Below, one piece after another: positions 41,556-50,728 of a stretch of 64,000 bases of DNA. Source of the stretch: Paracoccus denitrificans. Lineage in GTDB: Bacteria; Pseudomonadota; Alphaproteobacteria; Rhodobacterales; Rhodobacteraceae. Location of the stretch: contig QFNE01000006.1 in NCBI GenBank assembly GCA_003240735.1, forward strand, positions 1 to 64,000. The letters run 5' to 3'. The translations under genes were made by a program, and so were the position numbers. Position 1 is the first letter of the stretch. Every line of letters starts with the position of its first letter. Under the pieces are notes generated by a model that did not search any database, was not told the origin of the DNA, and saw only the letters and a program-made list of their open reading frames with translations.

Positions 41556-42524
41556 ATGCGCGTCACCCTGCATCGCCCGACATTGGAAGATGCAGGGGAC
41601 ATCACCAACGGTCTGTCCGATCTGGACACCGTTCGCTGGCTGTCAGAGGTGCCTTGGCCCTATACCCAAGCTGACGCGCGCGCGTTCATCAGCCGCTTTG
41701 CCACGCCGCAGGATCAGGTGATCCGCGCCGATGGTCAATTCGCAGGCATGATCCGCGGCGGCGGTAGTTTGGGATACTGGATCGCGCCCTTGATGCGCGG
41801 GCAGGGGATTGCGCTGCGCGCGGGCGTCATGGCCCTGACCCGATACTTTGACCAAGGGTCGGGCATTGCCCGGGCGTCGGTGATGACGGGCAACGCAGGC
41901 TCGACCGCCGTGCTGGAACGCCTTGGTTTTCAGGACGACGGACCGATCCAGATCCATGCACGTGCGCTGGCCGCGGACGTGCCCGGTCGGAAGATGGTCC
42001 TGACACGTGACCGTTTTGCGGCGCTGCACCCGTTGACGGTCACGACGCCGCGACTGGTTGCACTGCCCCCACAACCCGACGACCTGCCAGCGCTGCGCCG
42101 CATCGTGACGATACCCGAGGTTGCGCGGATGCTGTTCCTCTTCGCGCCCGGCATGACGGTGGCGGACATCGCGCCCCGCTTTGCCCCTTGGCAGAACCGC
42201 CGGCCCGTTCGCCTGACGATCCGGTTGGGTAACCAGATCGTTGGCTCCATCGGGGTCGGGCAGGGGCCGACGCCGCCGATCTACTACTTCATCGATCCCG
42301 CATTCCAGCGCCAAGGCATCTTGTCCGAAATCCTTTCCCCGTTCGTGGAGGAGGTGACGGCGCGCTTCAAACTTCGCCGACTGGAGGCCGAGGTGTTTGC
42401 GGACAATCCCGCTTCTCGAGCGGTTCTGGAGCGCGCAGGGTTTCGGTGGGTCAGGGACGAAGTGATGACCAGCGCCGCGCGGACTGACCCTTCGCCCGGT
42501 TGGGTTCTGACCAAAGACACCTGA
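41556..42524 (+). CDS. Tandem GNAT domain acetyltransferase
   Basis: This 322-residue protein appears to hold two acetyltransferase domains. The first (about 1-155) has GYWIAPLMRGQGIALRAGVMAL and NAGSTAVLERLGFQDDG. The second (about 165-320) has IYYFIDPAFQRQGILSEIL and FADNPASRAVLERAGFRW. Both keep the acetyl-CoA loop pattern, so either or both may be active. RimJ/RimL-type N-acetylation of a protein or small amine is plausible, but the substrate is unknown. It starts 4 bases after rnd. Confidence 0.83.
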   Translation: MRVTLHRPTLEDAGDITNGLSDLDTVRWLSEVPWPYTQADARAFISRFATPQDQVIRADGQFAGMIRGGGSLGYWIAPLMRGQGIALRAGVMALTRYFDQGSGIARASVMTGNAGSTAVLERLGFQDDGPIQIHARALAADVPGRKMVLTRDRFAALHPLTVTTPRLVALPPQPDDLPALRRIVTIPEVARMLFLFAPGMTVADIAPRFAPWQNRRPVRLTIRLGNQIVGSIGVGQGPTPPIYYFIDPAFQRQGILSEILSPFVEEVTARFKLRRLEAEVFADNPASRAVLERAGFRWVRDEVMTSAARTDPSPGWVLTKDT

Positions 42525-43859
42525 TCAGCGCGGCAGAACGATTTCCGCCCGCAGGCCCCCAAGATTATGTCCGGTGCCAAGGCGCAGGACGCCGCCATGT
42601 CCACGCGCGATATCCGACACAATTGCCAGCCCCAGTCCAGCGCCGCCACCCGCATTTCGGTTTCGTGCGGGATCGAGGCGGGTAAAGGGGCGGATCGCTT
42701 CCTCACGCCGCTCGGGCGGGATACCGGGGCCGTCATCCTCAACCCAGATGCCGATGCTGCGCGCGCCTGGCGTCAGCCCGATTTCTGCCCGACGACCGTA
42801 TCGCGCGGCATTCCCCAGCAGATTGTCGATGGCCCTGCGCAGTTGGGTCGGCCGAAACGTGGCGACGGTTTCAGGAGCGCCTCCGCTGTGCCACGTCACG
42901 TCCTGCCCGGCGCGCAGGGCATCGGTCACGATGACCTCGGCAAACTCCGACAGGGGCATTGTCACCGCAGGTTCATCCGACACGTCATCCCTGACATAGT
43001 CCAGAAACGCGTCGATCATCCGGCCCATTTCGACCAAGTCCCGGTCCATGTCGGCGATGTCCGCCCGGTCAGGCGGCATATCAGGGTCCATCATCGACAG
43101 TCCCAGTTTCAACCGCGTCAGCGGTGTGCGCAGATCATGGCTGATCCCGGACAGCATCAGCTTGCGCTGGTCATTCTGCCGCTCGATCCGGTTGCGCATC
43201 GACAGGAACGCGGCGCCGGCGCTGCGCACTTCGGCGGCGCCTGCGGGTTTATAGGGTTCGACCCGGCCCCGGCCATAGGCTTCGGCGGCCTGCGCAAGCT
43301 GGCGAATGGGGCGCAACTGATTGCGCAGAAACACGGCCGAAATCCCGGACATCAAGGCGGATGTCAGGATCAGCAGAACCAGCAGTTGGTGCGGGTTTGC
43401 GGCACTGACCCGGCGACGCGGAAACTCGATCGCGAACGGCCGAGCCCCCGACACCAGCAAACGCACCTGGCGGATGTTGGAGAGGTCAACTGCCGTGATT
43501 GACGGCAGACGCTCCTGCATCTCGGCCGTGACGACACGACCCGACAGGTCCCACGGCAGACGACTTTGCGTGATATCAGTGGGTGGGGGCAGGCTGACCG
43601 TGATTCCCAGCGGAACGGCCAGCTCTCGCGCCGCAGCCAACGCCGCGGCGTCGTTCGGCGCACCCGCCACCTTGTCGGACAGCAGCGCAAGTTCCGGCGT
43701 AATCGATGCAGTCATCTGCCGCGTCACATCCTCGAAATGACGCTGAACGAAGACCACCGTGACGACCACCGAGATCGCCACCACGGGCAGGAACAGGATC
43801 AGCGCCGCGCGCCCGTAAAGCCCACGCGGCATCATGCGTTTCAGCCAGCCGAAATCCAT
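42525..43859 (-). CDS. Sensor histidine kinase (EnvZ-like)
   Basis: This 444-residue inner-membrane sensor has two membrane segments (about 15-38 and 160-178) that frame a periplasmic domain of about 120 residues. A HAMP domain, the dimerisation helix with the phospho-acceptor His near 241 (SGISHDLRTPLTRL), and an ATPase with N box (NLLGNAARYG), DDGPGIP and GGAGLGLAIV follow. This is the EnvZ/OmpR-type layout. No response regulator is adjacent. The ATG at 43859 is preceded by GGGGAC; a GTG at 43880 is possible. Confidence 0.9.
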   Translation of the reverse strand: MDFGWLKRMMPRGLYGRAALILFLPVVAISVVVTVVFVQRHFEDVTRQMTASITPELALLSDKVAGAPNDAAALAAARELAVPLGITVSLPPPTDITQSRLPWDLSGRVVTAEMQERLPSITAVDLSNIRQVRLLVSGARPFAIEFPRRRVSAANPHQLLVLLILTSALMSGISAVFLRNQLRPIRQLAQAAEAYGRGRVEPYKPAGAAEVRSAGAAFLSMRNRIERQNDQRKLMLSGISHDLRTPLTRLKLGLSMMDPDMPPDRADIADMDRDLVEMGRMIDAFLDYVRDDVSDEPAVTMPLSEFAEVIVTDALRAGQDVTWHSGGAPETVATFRPTQLRRAIDNLLGNAARYGRRAEIGLTPGARSIGIWVEDDGPGIPPERREEAIRPFTRLDPARNRNAGGGAGLGLAIVSDIARGHGGVLRLGTGHNLGGLRAEIVLPR

Positions 43860-43894
43860 TTGCGTCCCCAATCGCTGCACATCAACCTAGGGCC

Positions 43895-44749
43895 ATGGCA
43901 CATCATGTGAAAGAGCGGGTGATTCTCGCGCCTAATCCATCCCCGCTGACCGGTCCCGGCACGAACAGTTTTCTTTTGGGTGACCGGCGGCTCGCCGTGA
44001 TCGACCCGGGGCCGAATGATTCCGGGCACGTGCAGGCGATCATGGATGCGGCGGGCACGGGGCAGATCACGCATATCTTCGTGACCCACGCGCATCTGGA
44101 CCATTCGGGTGCCGCGGTGGCGTTATCAAGGTCGACCGGCGCACCGATCTTGGCCTTTGGCGATGCGACCGCCGGCCGGTCCCCGGCGATGGAGCGGGCG
44201 GTTGCAGCAGGATTGCAAGGCGGGGGCGAGGGGGTGGACACCGGCTTTTCCCCGGATCTGACGATGCGGGATGGGGATGTCATCGCGACTGACGAATGGT
44301 CGCTGCGGGCGATCCACACCCCCGGCCATATGGGCAACCATCTCAGCTTTGCGACCGCCGGTGCGGCGCCCAGCATCTATTGCGGTGACGTGGTGATGGG
44401 GTGGAGCTCGACGTTAATCTCACCCCCGGACGGCGATCTGGCCGACTACTTCCGCTCACTCGCACGGCTGCGGTCAGAGGGGGCGAGGCGGCTTCTACCG
44501 GCCCATGGTGAACCGATCCTGAATGTCACGGCGCGTCTCGATGAACTCGCCACCCACCGCCGCGCGCGAACCGCGCAGATCATGGCTGCACTGCGCGATG
44601 GCGACACACCCGAAACGCTCGCCGCCCGTATTTACGACGTGCCGCCCACACTTTTGCCGGCTGCCGCGCGAAACGTTCTGGCTCATCTTCTGGCTCTCGC
44701 CGATCTGGGCGCGGTTCGGTTTGACGAAGGGATTTGGCGCCCTGTCTGA
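43895..44749 (+). CDS. MBL-fold metallo-hydrolase (LACTB2-like)
   Basis: This 284-residue metallo-beta-lactamase-fold enzyme has the metal-binding motif THAHLDHSG (64-72), His in HTPGHMGNHLSF, the bridging Asp in IYCGDVVMGW, and LLPAHGEPI. A C-terminal winged-helix region (from about 225) places it near LACTB2 and RNase-like or hydroxyacylglutathione-hydrolase-like members. Whether it acts on RNA or small thioesters cannot be told. It is divergent from the histidine kinase gene. Confidence 0.85.
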   Translation: MAHHVKERVILAPNPSPLTGPGTNSFLLGDRRLAVIDPGPNDSGHVQAIMDAAGTGQITHIFVTHAHLDHSGAAVALSRSTGAPILAFGDATAGRSPAMERAVAAGLQGGGEGVDTGFSPDLTMRDGDVIATDEWSLRAIHTPGHMGNHLSFATAGAAPSIYCGDVVMGWSSTLISPPDGDLADYFRSLARLRSEGARRLLPAHGEPILNVTARLDELATHRRARTAQIMAALRDGDTPETLAARIYDVPPTLLPAAARNVLAHLLALADLGAVRFDEGIWRPV

Positions 44750-44838
44750 CCGGTCCGAGTGCCGCCGCAAAATCTGTCAACTTTTTGTCGCAAGAGGTCT
44801 GGACGCCCCCCGAACCCGGTGCTAAATCGCCCCCGTGT

Positions 44839-44913
44839 TCCGGCGTAGCTCAGCGGTAGAGCAGTTGACTGTTAATCAATTGGTCGTAGGTTCGATCCCT
44901 ACCGCCGGAGCCA
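44839..44913 (+). tRNA. tRNA-Asn (anticodon GTT)
   Basis: Acceptor TCCGGCG (44839-44845) pairs with CGCCGGA (44903-44909). The anticodon loop CTGTTAA gives GTT for Asn. The T arm GTAGG-TTCGATC-CCTAC, discriminator G and encoded CCA are present. The 208 bases after it hold nothing that I recognise. Confidence 0.96.
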
Positions 44914-45121
44914 AAACTACCCCAAGCTACGACAGTTGCTGCGTAATTTCATCCCTCGGGGTGTTCGCATCACCGCCGCTCATCACCGGTAAACGCTTCG
45001 CGCTCAGGTGCTCGTCTCACTATCGTATGCCTGTCTAGCTGACGTTTTCAGACCATCCACGCGGTGTCGTTCATCGGCTTGTCGTCGGGCCGGCAATTCG
45101 CGCTGCGGGCCCGAATTTGCA

Positions 45122-46476
45122 TCACCCGCGTCCGACCTGACCTGACACCAAGCGTCCGTTGTTGAACGTGGCGACGCGTGGGGACACGCGGGCGACGGTT
45201 TCGGCAGAGCAGCTCGCATTCGCCAGGACGAAACCGGCAGCGTCACCTTCTTTCGGCCAGACCTGCTCACCTGCGTCGTTCAGCGGCAGGACGTCACCGG
45301 TCGCGATCCAGAGCGAGCGGGAGAGGTTTGCTCGTCACTGCCGGCGTAAAGCTGGGCGTAAAGGTTCGACTTGTCGATCATATCGCCGGTGCCGAAGGGT
45401 GACCAATGATCGATCACGCTGTCCGTGCCGGTCATGATGCTGACGCCCTTGGCGCGAAGGGCGGGCAGCGGCATCATATTGCGCCCGATCGGAACGGTGG
45501 ACGCAACGCTGATCCCTTGCGCAGCCATGCGGCCGGCCAGTTCGTCCAATTCGCCCTCATCAAGGCTCGCCAGTGCGAATGCGTGGCTGAATGTGACGCG
45601 GTCCTTCAGGGGTGCGTTCCCCTCGACGGTGTCGACCATGTACTTCAGTGCCGCGACACCAGAGGGGGCGGCTTCGTGTAGATGGATGTCGACGCCCTTG
45701 TCGTGGTCGAGCGCGATCTGGAACATGGCATCGAGTGATGCCTCCATCGCCTTGTCCACGTTGGTGGGATCCAGACCCCCGACATGGGTAACGCCCAAAT
45801 CCATCGATTCCCGCATCAGGCCGTCGACCTTGGAATGCAGAAGGCCATGCTGGGGAAACGCCACGATCTCGCAGGTGAAGTCATCCTTGCGTACTGCCAG
45901 CGCGGCGTTCAGATGCTCAAGGCTTTGCAGACCGCTGACGGGATCAATGTTGCAGTGGCTGCGCGCCACGGTCGAGCCGTTGGACAGCAGAAGAGAGATC
46001 AGTGCGTCCGCACGCTCCTGCGACGTCGGCAACAGCTTGGGGATCAGGAACTCTTCGCGCGCGATCATGTCCATGATCGTCTTGCCCTTGCGTGGCAACG
46101 GGGCCTGCCACGGACCGCCGTAGAACGTCTTGTCCAGATGAATGTGCATGTCCCGCGTCGGCGGCAGGATTAGCATGCCGTTTGCGTCATATGTGGGAAT
46201 GTCGCCATTTGCCGTATCGCGGATGGAAGCGATCTTCCCATCCTTGATTTCCAGAGTTTTCAGCGCTGTTTCGGTGCCGGACACCATGTCGTCTTCGCGC
46301 GTAAAACCGGTTTCCAGCAAGACGTTGGTCAGCTGGTAATGGCTTTCCGGAATTTCCGTCACACCGCCGTCCAGAGTCGTCCCGACTGCTAGCGCCGAAG
46401 CAGGGGTCAGGTTCAGCGTCGCACCTGCGACCATGGCGCCCCCGCTGGACAGAAGAAAGCTGCGGCGGTTGGTCAT
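45122..46476 (-). pseudogene. Tat-exported amidohydrolase (cytosine deaminase-like), frameshifted
   Basis: The N-terminus NRRSFLLSSGGAMVAGATL is a twin-arginine signal peptide, so the protein is folded before export to the periplasm. The metal-binding barrel motifs DMHIHLDKTF, VDIHLHEAAP, FSHAFALASL and TGTDSVIDHWSPFG match cytosine-deaminase-like amidohydrolases. The reading frame is intact to about residue 382 (GSDE), then ends out of frame at 45280. In the -1 frame a coherent family C-terminus continues, from NLSRSLWIATGDVLPLNDAG through ANASCSAETVARVSP to a stop at 45122. A single base is missing near 45325-45333. The restored protein would be about 451 residues. Substrate unknown. Confidence 0.85.
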
Positions 46477-46528
46477 TCTGTTCTCCTCAATAGTCAGTAT
46501 GCGCCAGTCAGTATGCGCCGTGCCCGGC

Positions 46529-47692
46529 TCAGGCGTATTCGTTCGTCCATGCCTGGGGCACCAGCACGTTCTGCCGGCCGATATCGCGGATGTCGCGTTC
46601 GCCGCAAAGCGCCATGGAAATGTCCAGTTCTTTGCGCATCACCTCAAGCGCCGCGGTGACGCCGGCCTCGCCATAGGCGCCAAGCCCGTGCAGCCAGGCC
46701 CGTCCGCTCCATGTGGCGTGCGCGCCCAGTGCCAGTGCCTTGAGAATATCCTGGCCCGAACGAATGCCCGAATCCATGTGAACCTCGATGCGGTCACCCA
46801 CGGCTTCGACGATTTCGGGCAGCATGCGAATCGACGACAATGCGCCGTCAAGCTGACGGCCTCCGTGGTTCGATACGATCACCGCGTCAGCGCCGAAATC
46901 AGCCGCGCGACGGGCATCTTCGGCATCCAGCACCCCTTTCAGAAGCAGCTTGCCGCCCCATTGGTCGCGCACCCATGCGATTTTTTCCCAATCGAGCTTC
47001 GGATCGAACTGTTCGGCGGTCCATGTAGTCAGTGAACTGGCATCGGTCACGCCCTTGGCATGGCCGACGATATTGCCGAAAAAGCGGCGCTTGGTGCGCA
47101 GCATCTCGGCGCCCCAGCGCCATTTGGTGGCGAGGTTCAGCATTGTCGGCAAGGTCAGCTTGGGTGGGGCTGACAAGCCGTTCTTCAGGTCTTTGTGCCG
47201 CTGACCAAGAATCTGCAGGTCCAAGGTCAAGACCAGCGCCGAGCAGCGCGCCGCCTTGGCGCGGGCGATCAATGCCTCGATGAAATCCGTGTCGCGCATC
47301 ACATAAAGCTGGAACATGAATGGGGCGCTCGTTGCCGCTGCCACATCCTCGATCGAACAGATGGACATCGTCGACAGGCAGAAAGGGACACCGAATTTCT
47401 CGGCGGCCCGAGCAGCCTTGATTTCACCATCGGCGCGCTGCATCCCCGTCATGCCCACCGGCGCCAGCCCCATCGGCATTGTCACGGGTATCCCCACCAT
47501 ATCGGACGCCGTGCTGCGATCGGTCATGTCGACGGCGACTTTCTGGCGCAGACGTACCTTCTGAAAATCCGTCGTATTCTCCCGGAACGTCTGTTCGGTA
47601 TAGCTGCCCGACTCGGCGTAGTCATAAAACATGCGCGGTGTCACGGCGCGGTGGACCTTTTTGAGATCCTCGATCGAAGTGATGACAGGCAT
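46529..47692 (-). CDS. lldD: Alpha-hydroxy-acid oxidising protein (LldD-like L-lactate dehydrogenase)
   Basis: This 387-residue FMN-dependent enzyme of the glycolate oxidase/lactate dehydrogenase family has the catalytic His-Gly-Gly-Arg in VSNHGGRQLDG. The FMN-binding MPMGLAPVGMTGMQRADGE, LDLQILGQRHKDLKNGL and IEVHMDSGIRSGQDILKAL are also clear. It should oxidise L-lactate or a similar 2-hydroxy acid and pass electrons to the quinone pool. The ATG at 47692 has GGAAGG upstream. It precedes the amidohydrolase by 52 bases on the same strand and may share its transcript. Confidence 0.9.
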   Translation of the reverse strand: MPVITSIEDLKKVHRAVTPRMFYDYAESGSYTEQTFRENTTDFQKVRLRQKVAVDMTDRSTASDMVGIPVTMPMGLAPVGMTGMQRADGEIKAARAAEKFGVPFCLSTMSICSIEDVAAATSAPFMFQLYVMRDTDFIEALIARAKAARCSALVLTLDLQILGQRHKDLKNGLSAPPKLTLPTMLNLATKWRWGAEMLRTKRRFFGNIVGHAKGVTDASSLTTWTAEQFDPKLDWEKIAWVRDQWGGKLLLKGVLDAEDARRAADFGADAVIVSNHGGRQLDGALSSIRMLPEIVEAVGDRIEVHMDSGIRSGQDILKALALGAHATWSGRAWLHGLGAYGEAGVTAALEVMRKELDISMALCGERDIRDIGRQNVLVPQAWTNEYA

Positions 47693-47706
47693 GTTCGCCT
47701 TCCTTT

Positions 47707-48078
47707 TCACGGTGAGGGGCAGTTTTGAGTATCCGGGTCACAGGCGGGCGAAGACGCATCGTCCGCAGACCCCGGGGTGGTCTGACGCAGCTGATCGGCG
47801 CGTGCTCGGAGCGCGCGTGCGCGTTCCTCCAGTCCGGCGTCAGGACCAATCCGGTTTGGTGGCGGGGCCGCGGCGCGGGCCGCAGCGGCGCGCGCGGACA
47901 ATTCGCTTTGAACGCTGCCGGGATCGGCGATGGCGTCTGATGCGTGGGCTGGAACGGCAGGCTCGGTTGTCAGTTGAGCCATGGGCAACAGCTGCGGGTA
48001 CGGAGCGCCCGAATCGGTGCACGCGGCAAGCAGGGTGAGTGCACAAAAAAGCGACGGAACTGGGGCGAAGCGCATCAT
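47707..48078 (-). CDS. Putative lipoprotein
   Basis: This protein of about 123 residues has a lipoprotein signal peptide and lipobox LLAAC (Cys near 20). The mature part is Ala/Pro-rich with a helical stretch (LSARAAAARAAAPPP and LEERARALRARADQLRQ), and the tail has two cysteines (ACDPDTQNCPSP) that could form a disulfide. No domain is recognised. Two adjacent ATGs (48078, 48075) are equivalent starts. Its stop lies 14 bases before the lldD start, so it may be the first gene of that unit. Confidence 0.7.
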   Translation of the reverse strand: MMRFAPVPSLFCALTLLAACTDSGAPYPQLLPMAQLTTEPAVPAHASDAIADPGSVQSELSARAAAARAAAPPPNRIGPDAGLEERARALRARADQLRQTTPGSADDASSPACDPDTQNCPSP

Positions 48079-48189
48079 GAGGCACGATAGGCTGCAGGCG
48101 TGCGGCATCGCAAGGCAATCCGCTCGAATCTCTGATGCAAAGACAGGCAAGCCTTTGCCGAATCCCCGCCGCTGACTTACATGATCAGA

Positions 48190-48801
48190 ATGGCCCGCAC
48201 CCAAGGTTCCCGCGCAGAGATTACCGGTCCGCTGATCCGCACGCACGCACAGGCATTGTTCGCGCGTGAAGGGTTTGCGGCTGTCTCAATGCGCCAGATC
48301 GCGGCCTCGGTCGGGGTGCAGGTTGGCACGATCTACGGCTATACCGCCGACAAGCAGGCGCTGTTGGCGGATCTGCTGGTCGACCACATGGAGCGGTTAC
48401 TGACTGCATGGTCGGACGACGCGGGGCTGGACCCAGTCGCGCGGCTGGACCGGTTCGTGACGTTTCACATCCGCTTTTCGCTCGACCATCCCGACGCGGT
48501 CTTCCTGAGCTACATGGAGTTGCGCAATCTGACGGATGCGAACCACGCGACCGTGTCGCGTCTGCGCCGCGACTATGAGGATGCGTTGCAGGATATCCTG
48601 ACCGCCGGTCAGGCGCAGGGGACGATGGCGGTCGACGATACGCGACTGGCGACGATGGCGCTGATCGCGATGCTGACCGGCGTCACGAACTGGTATCGTG
48701 ACGGCGGCCGACTGGACCGCGAACGCGTTGCGGCAATCTATTGCAACCTTGCGCGGGGTGCCGTTGGCGCGCCACCTTTGGAGCAGGGGGCGGCAAGATG
48801 A
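48190..48801 (+). CDS. TetR family transcriptional regulator
   Basis: This regulator of about 203 residues has a TetR-type N-terminal helix-turn-helix: LIRTHAQALFAREGFAAVSMRQIAASVGVQVGTIYGYTADKQALL near 15-60. The all-helical ligand domain that follows includes SLDHPDAVFLSYMELRNL. The ATG at 48190 matches family starts; the ATG at 48181 is in frame. Its stop overlaps the dnaG start as ATGA, so the two are translationally coupled, an unexpected pairing of a repressor with primase. Ligand and targets are unknown. Confidence 0.87.
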   Translation: MARTQGSRAEITGPLIRTHAQALFAREGFAAVSMRQIAASVGVQVGTIYGYTADKQALLADLLVDHMERLLTAWSDDAGLDPVARLDRFVTFHIRFSLDHPDAVFLSYMELRNLTDANHATVSRLRRDYEDALQDILTAGQAQGTMAVDDTRLATMALIAMLTGVTNWYRDGGRLDRERVAAIYCNLARGAVGAPPLEQGAAR

Positions 48802-50705
48802 GCCTGCCGCCCGGTTTTCTTGATGAACTGCGCGCCCGTGTGCCGATCAGCCGGATCGTCGGGCGGCGCGTGACTTGGGATCTGCGCAAGTCCAATCAGG
48901 CCAAGGGGGATTGGTGGGCCCCGTGTCCGTTCCACGGTGAAAAGACCCCGTCCTTTCATGTCGATGATCAGAAGGGCTTCTATTACTGCTTCGGCTGCCA
49001 CGCCAAAGGCGACGCGCTAAACTTCCTGCGCGAAGCTGAGGGGATGGCCTTCATGGATGCCGTCGCCGTCATGGCGTCCGAGGCCGGGATGCAGATGCCT
49101 GAACGCACCCCCGAGGCGCAGCGTCAGACTGACCAGCGGACACAGCTGTTCGACGTGATGGAGCAGGCGGTCCGCTGGTTTCGCCGTCAACTGCAGACCG
49201 GCCCTGCCGCCGCTGCCCGCGATTATCTCGCAGGCCGCGGGCTGGATGAGGCGGCGCTGGACCGGTTCGAGATCGGGTTTGCGCCAGATCAACGCCGCGG
49301 GTTGGCGCAGTACCTGAAGGATGCGGGCGTTCCTGACGCGGTGGTCGTGCAGGCGGGCATCTGCGCGCGGCCTGATGATGGCGGCGCGATTTATGACCGG
49401 TTTCGGGGGCGGATCATCTTCCCGATCCGCGACGCACGGGGCCGGGCCATCGGTTTCGGTGGGCGGGCGATGGACCCGAATGCGCGGGCGAAATACCTGA
49501 ACTCCCCTGAAACGCCGCTGTTCGACAAGGGGCGCAACCTTTTCAATCTTGGTCCGGCGCGGGCGGCTGTTGCCAAGGGTCAGCCGCTGATCGTGGCCGA
49601 GGGCTACATGGACGTCATCGCGCTGGTCCGCGCGGGCTTTGAAGGGGCGGTCGCCCCGTTGGGCACCGCGATTACAGAAGACCAGCTTCACCTGATGTGG
49701 CGCGTGTCGCCCGAGCCGGTGATCATGCTGGACGGTGATGCCGCCGGTCAGCGCGCGGCGATGCGGCTGGTCGATCTGGCCCTGCCGATGACCGGGCCGC
49801 GTCAGGCGCTGCGGTTCGCGACGCTGCCTGTGGGGCAGGACCCAGACGATCTGCTGCGCGCGCCGGGTGGCGTGCCCGCGATGCGCGCGGTGCTGGATCA
49901 GTCGCAGCCGCTGGTCGATCTGTTGTGGCGGCGTGAGACCGAGGGCCGCGTGTTCGACAGTCCCGAACGGCGCGCGGCGCTGGACAAGGCGTTGGCCGAT
50001 GCCACGCGGCTTATTCAGGACCAGTCGACCCGAGAGCACTATCTGGCGGGCCTGAAGCAGAAACGGTGGACACTGTTTTCGCCGCCGCGGACATCGCGCG
50101 CGCCCGCCGGTGGCAAGGGCAAGTCCGGCCAGTGGTCCAAGGCTGCGCCGATCGCGCCGTTGCCCCAGACCCGCGCGTCGCCTTTGGTCGCGTCGGACCC
50201 CGGCGAGGCGCTGATCGAAGGCATGGTTCTGGCGCTGTGCGCCCGCTATCCCGTTCTGATCGACGGGGTGCTTTCCCGGTTGGAGCGGATAGAACCTACC
50301 GATCCCGACCGTGCCGCGCTTGTCCATGATCTTTTGGCGGGCTCGCGCAGTCAGGCGGGGCGGCGTGGCCTTGACGTGATCCTATCCCATCCCCATGTCC
50401 GCGCCACGCCGGCGATTTCTGGCGACGTTCAGGTCGAACACGCCCGCGACATTCTGATCGACGCCCTGACCCGGCTGGAGGCGCGCCGCGCCGAGCAGCA
50501 CGAGCTGGCGCGGGCCGAGGCCGAGATGGACGGCGATCTGGTCGATGAGGGGCTGACCTGGCGGATGAGCGAATCGGCCCGGGCCAGACAGCAGGCGAAC
50601 CATCCGACCCTGTCGATGGGGGACGATCTGGGCGAGGACCGCTCCGCCCTGAGCGAGGCGTTGGACAGCGTCATTCGCAACGAAGTGTGGCGTAAGCGAC
50701 GCTGA
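48798..50705 (+). CDS. dnaG: DNA primase
   Basis: DnaG makes the RNA primers for replication. The 635-residue product has the N-terminal zinc-binding domain (Cys43, His46, Cys64, Cys67 in CPFHGEKTPSF and YYCFGCHAKGD). The RNA polymerase core with the TOPRIM region follows (LIVAEGYMDVIALVRAG, then VIMLDGDAAGQRAAMR), and then the C-terminal helicase-binding domain. It overlaps the upstream tetR gene and is followed 169 bases later by rpoD, keeping two of the three genes of the classic macromolecular synthesis operon; rpsU is absent. Confidence 0.97.
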   Translation: MSLPPGFLDELRARVPISRIVGRRVTWDLRKSNQAKGDWWAPCPFHGEKTPSFHVDDQKGFYYCFGCHAKGDALNFLREAEGMAFMDAVAVMASEAGMQMPERTPEAQRQTDQRTQLFDVMEQAVRWFRRQLQTGPAAAARDYLAGRGLDEAALDRFEIGFAPDQRRGLAQYLKDAGVPDAVVVQAGICARPDDGGAIYDRFRGRIIFPIRDARGRAIGFGGRAMDPNARAKYLNSPETPLFDKGRNLFNLGPARAAVAKGQPLIVAEGYMDVIALVRAGFEGAVAPLGTAITEDQLHLMWRVSPEPVIMLDGDAAGQRAAMRLVDLALPMTGPRQALRFATLPVGQDPDDLLRAPGGVPAMRAVLDQSQPLVDLLWRRETEGRVFDSPERRAALDKALADATRLIQDQSTREHYLAGLKQKRWTLFSPPRTSRAPAGGKGKSGQWSKAAPIAPLPQTRASPLVASDPGEALIEGMVLALCARYPVLIDGVLSRLERIEPTDPDRAALVHDLLAGSRSQAGRRGLDVILSHPHVRATPAISGDVQVEHARDILIDALTRLEARRAEQHELARAEAEMDGDLVDEGLTWRMSESARARQQANHPTLSMGDDLGEDRSALSEALDSVIRNEVWRKRR

Positions 50706-50728
50706 ACATATCGCAAAAGGTGGCATCC

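Noticed and set aside
44914..45121. Integration remnant after tRNA-Asn
   Set aside because: No copy of the tRNA 3' end and no integrase fragment could be found in the following 3 kb.
45004..45270. A short minus-strand frame downstream of the amidohydrolase
   Set aside because: It is in the wrong frame; the amidohydrolase C-terminus is encoded in a different frame of the same stretch.
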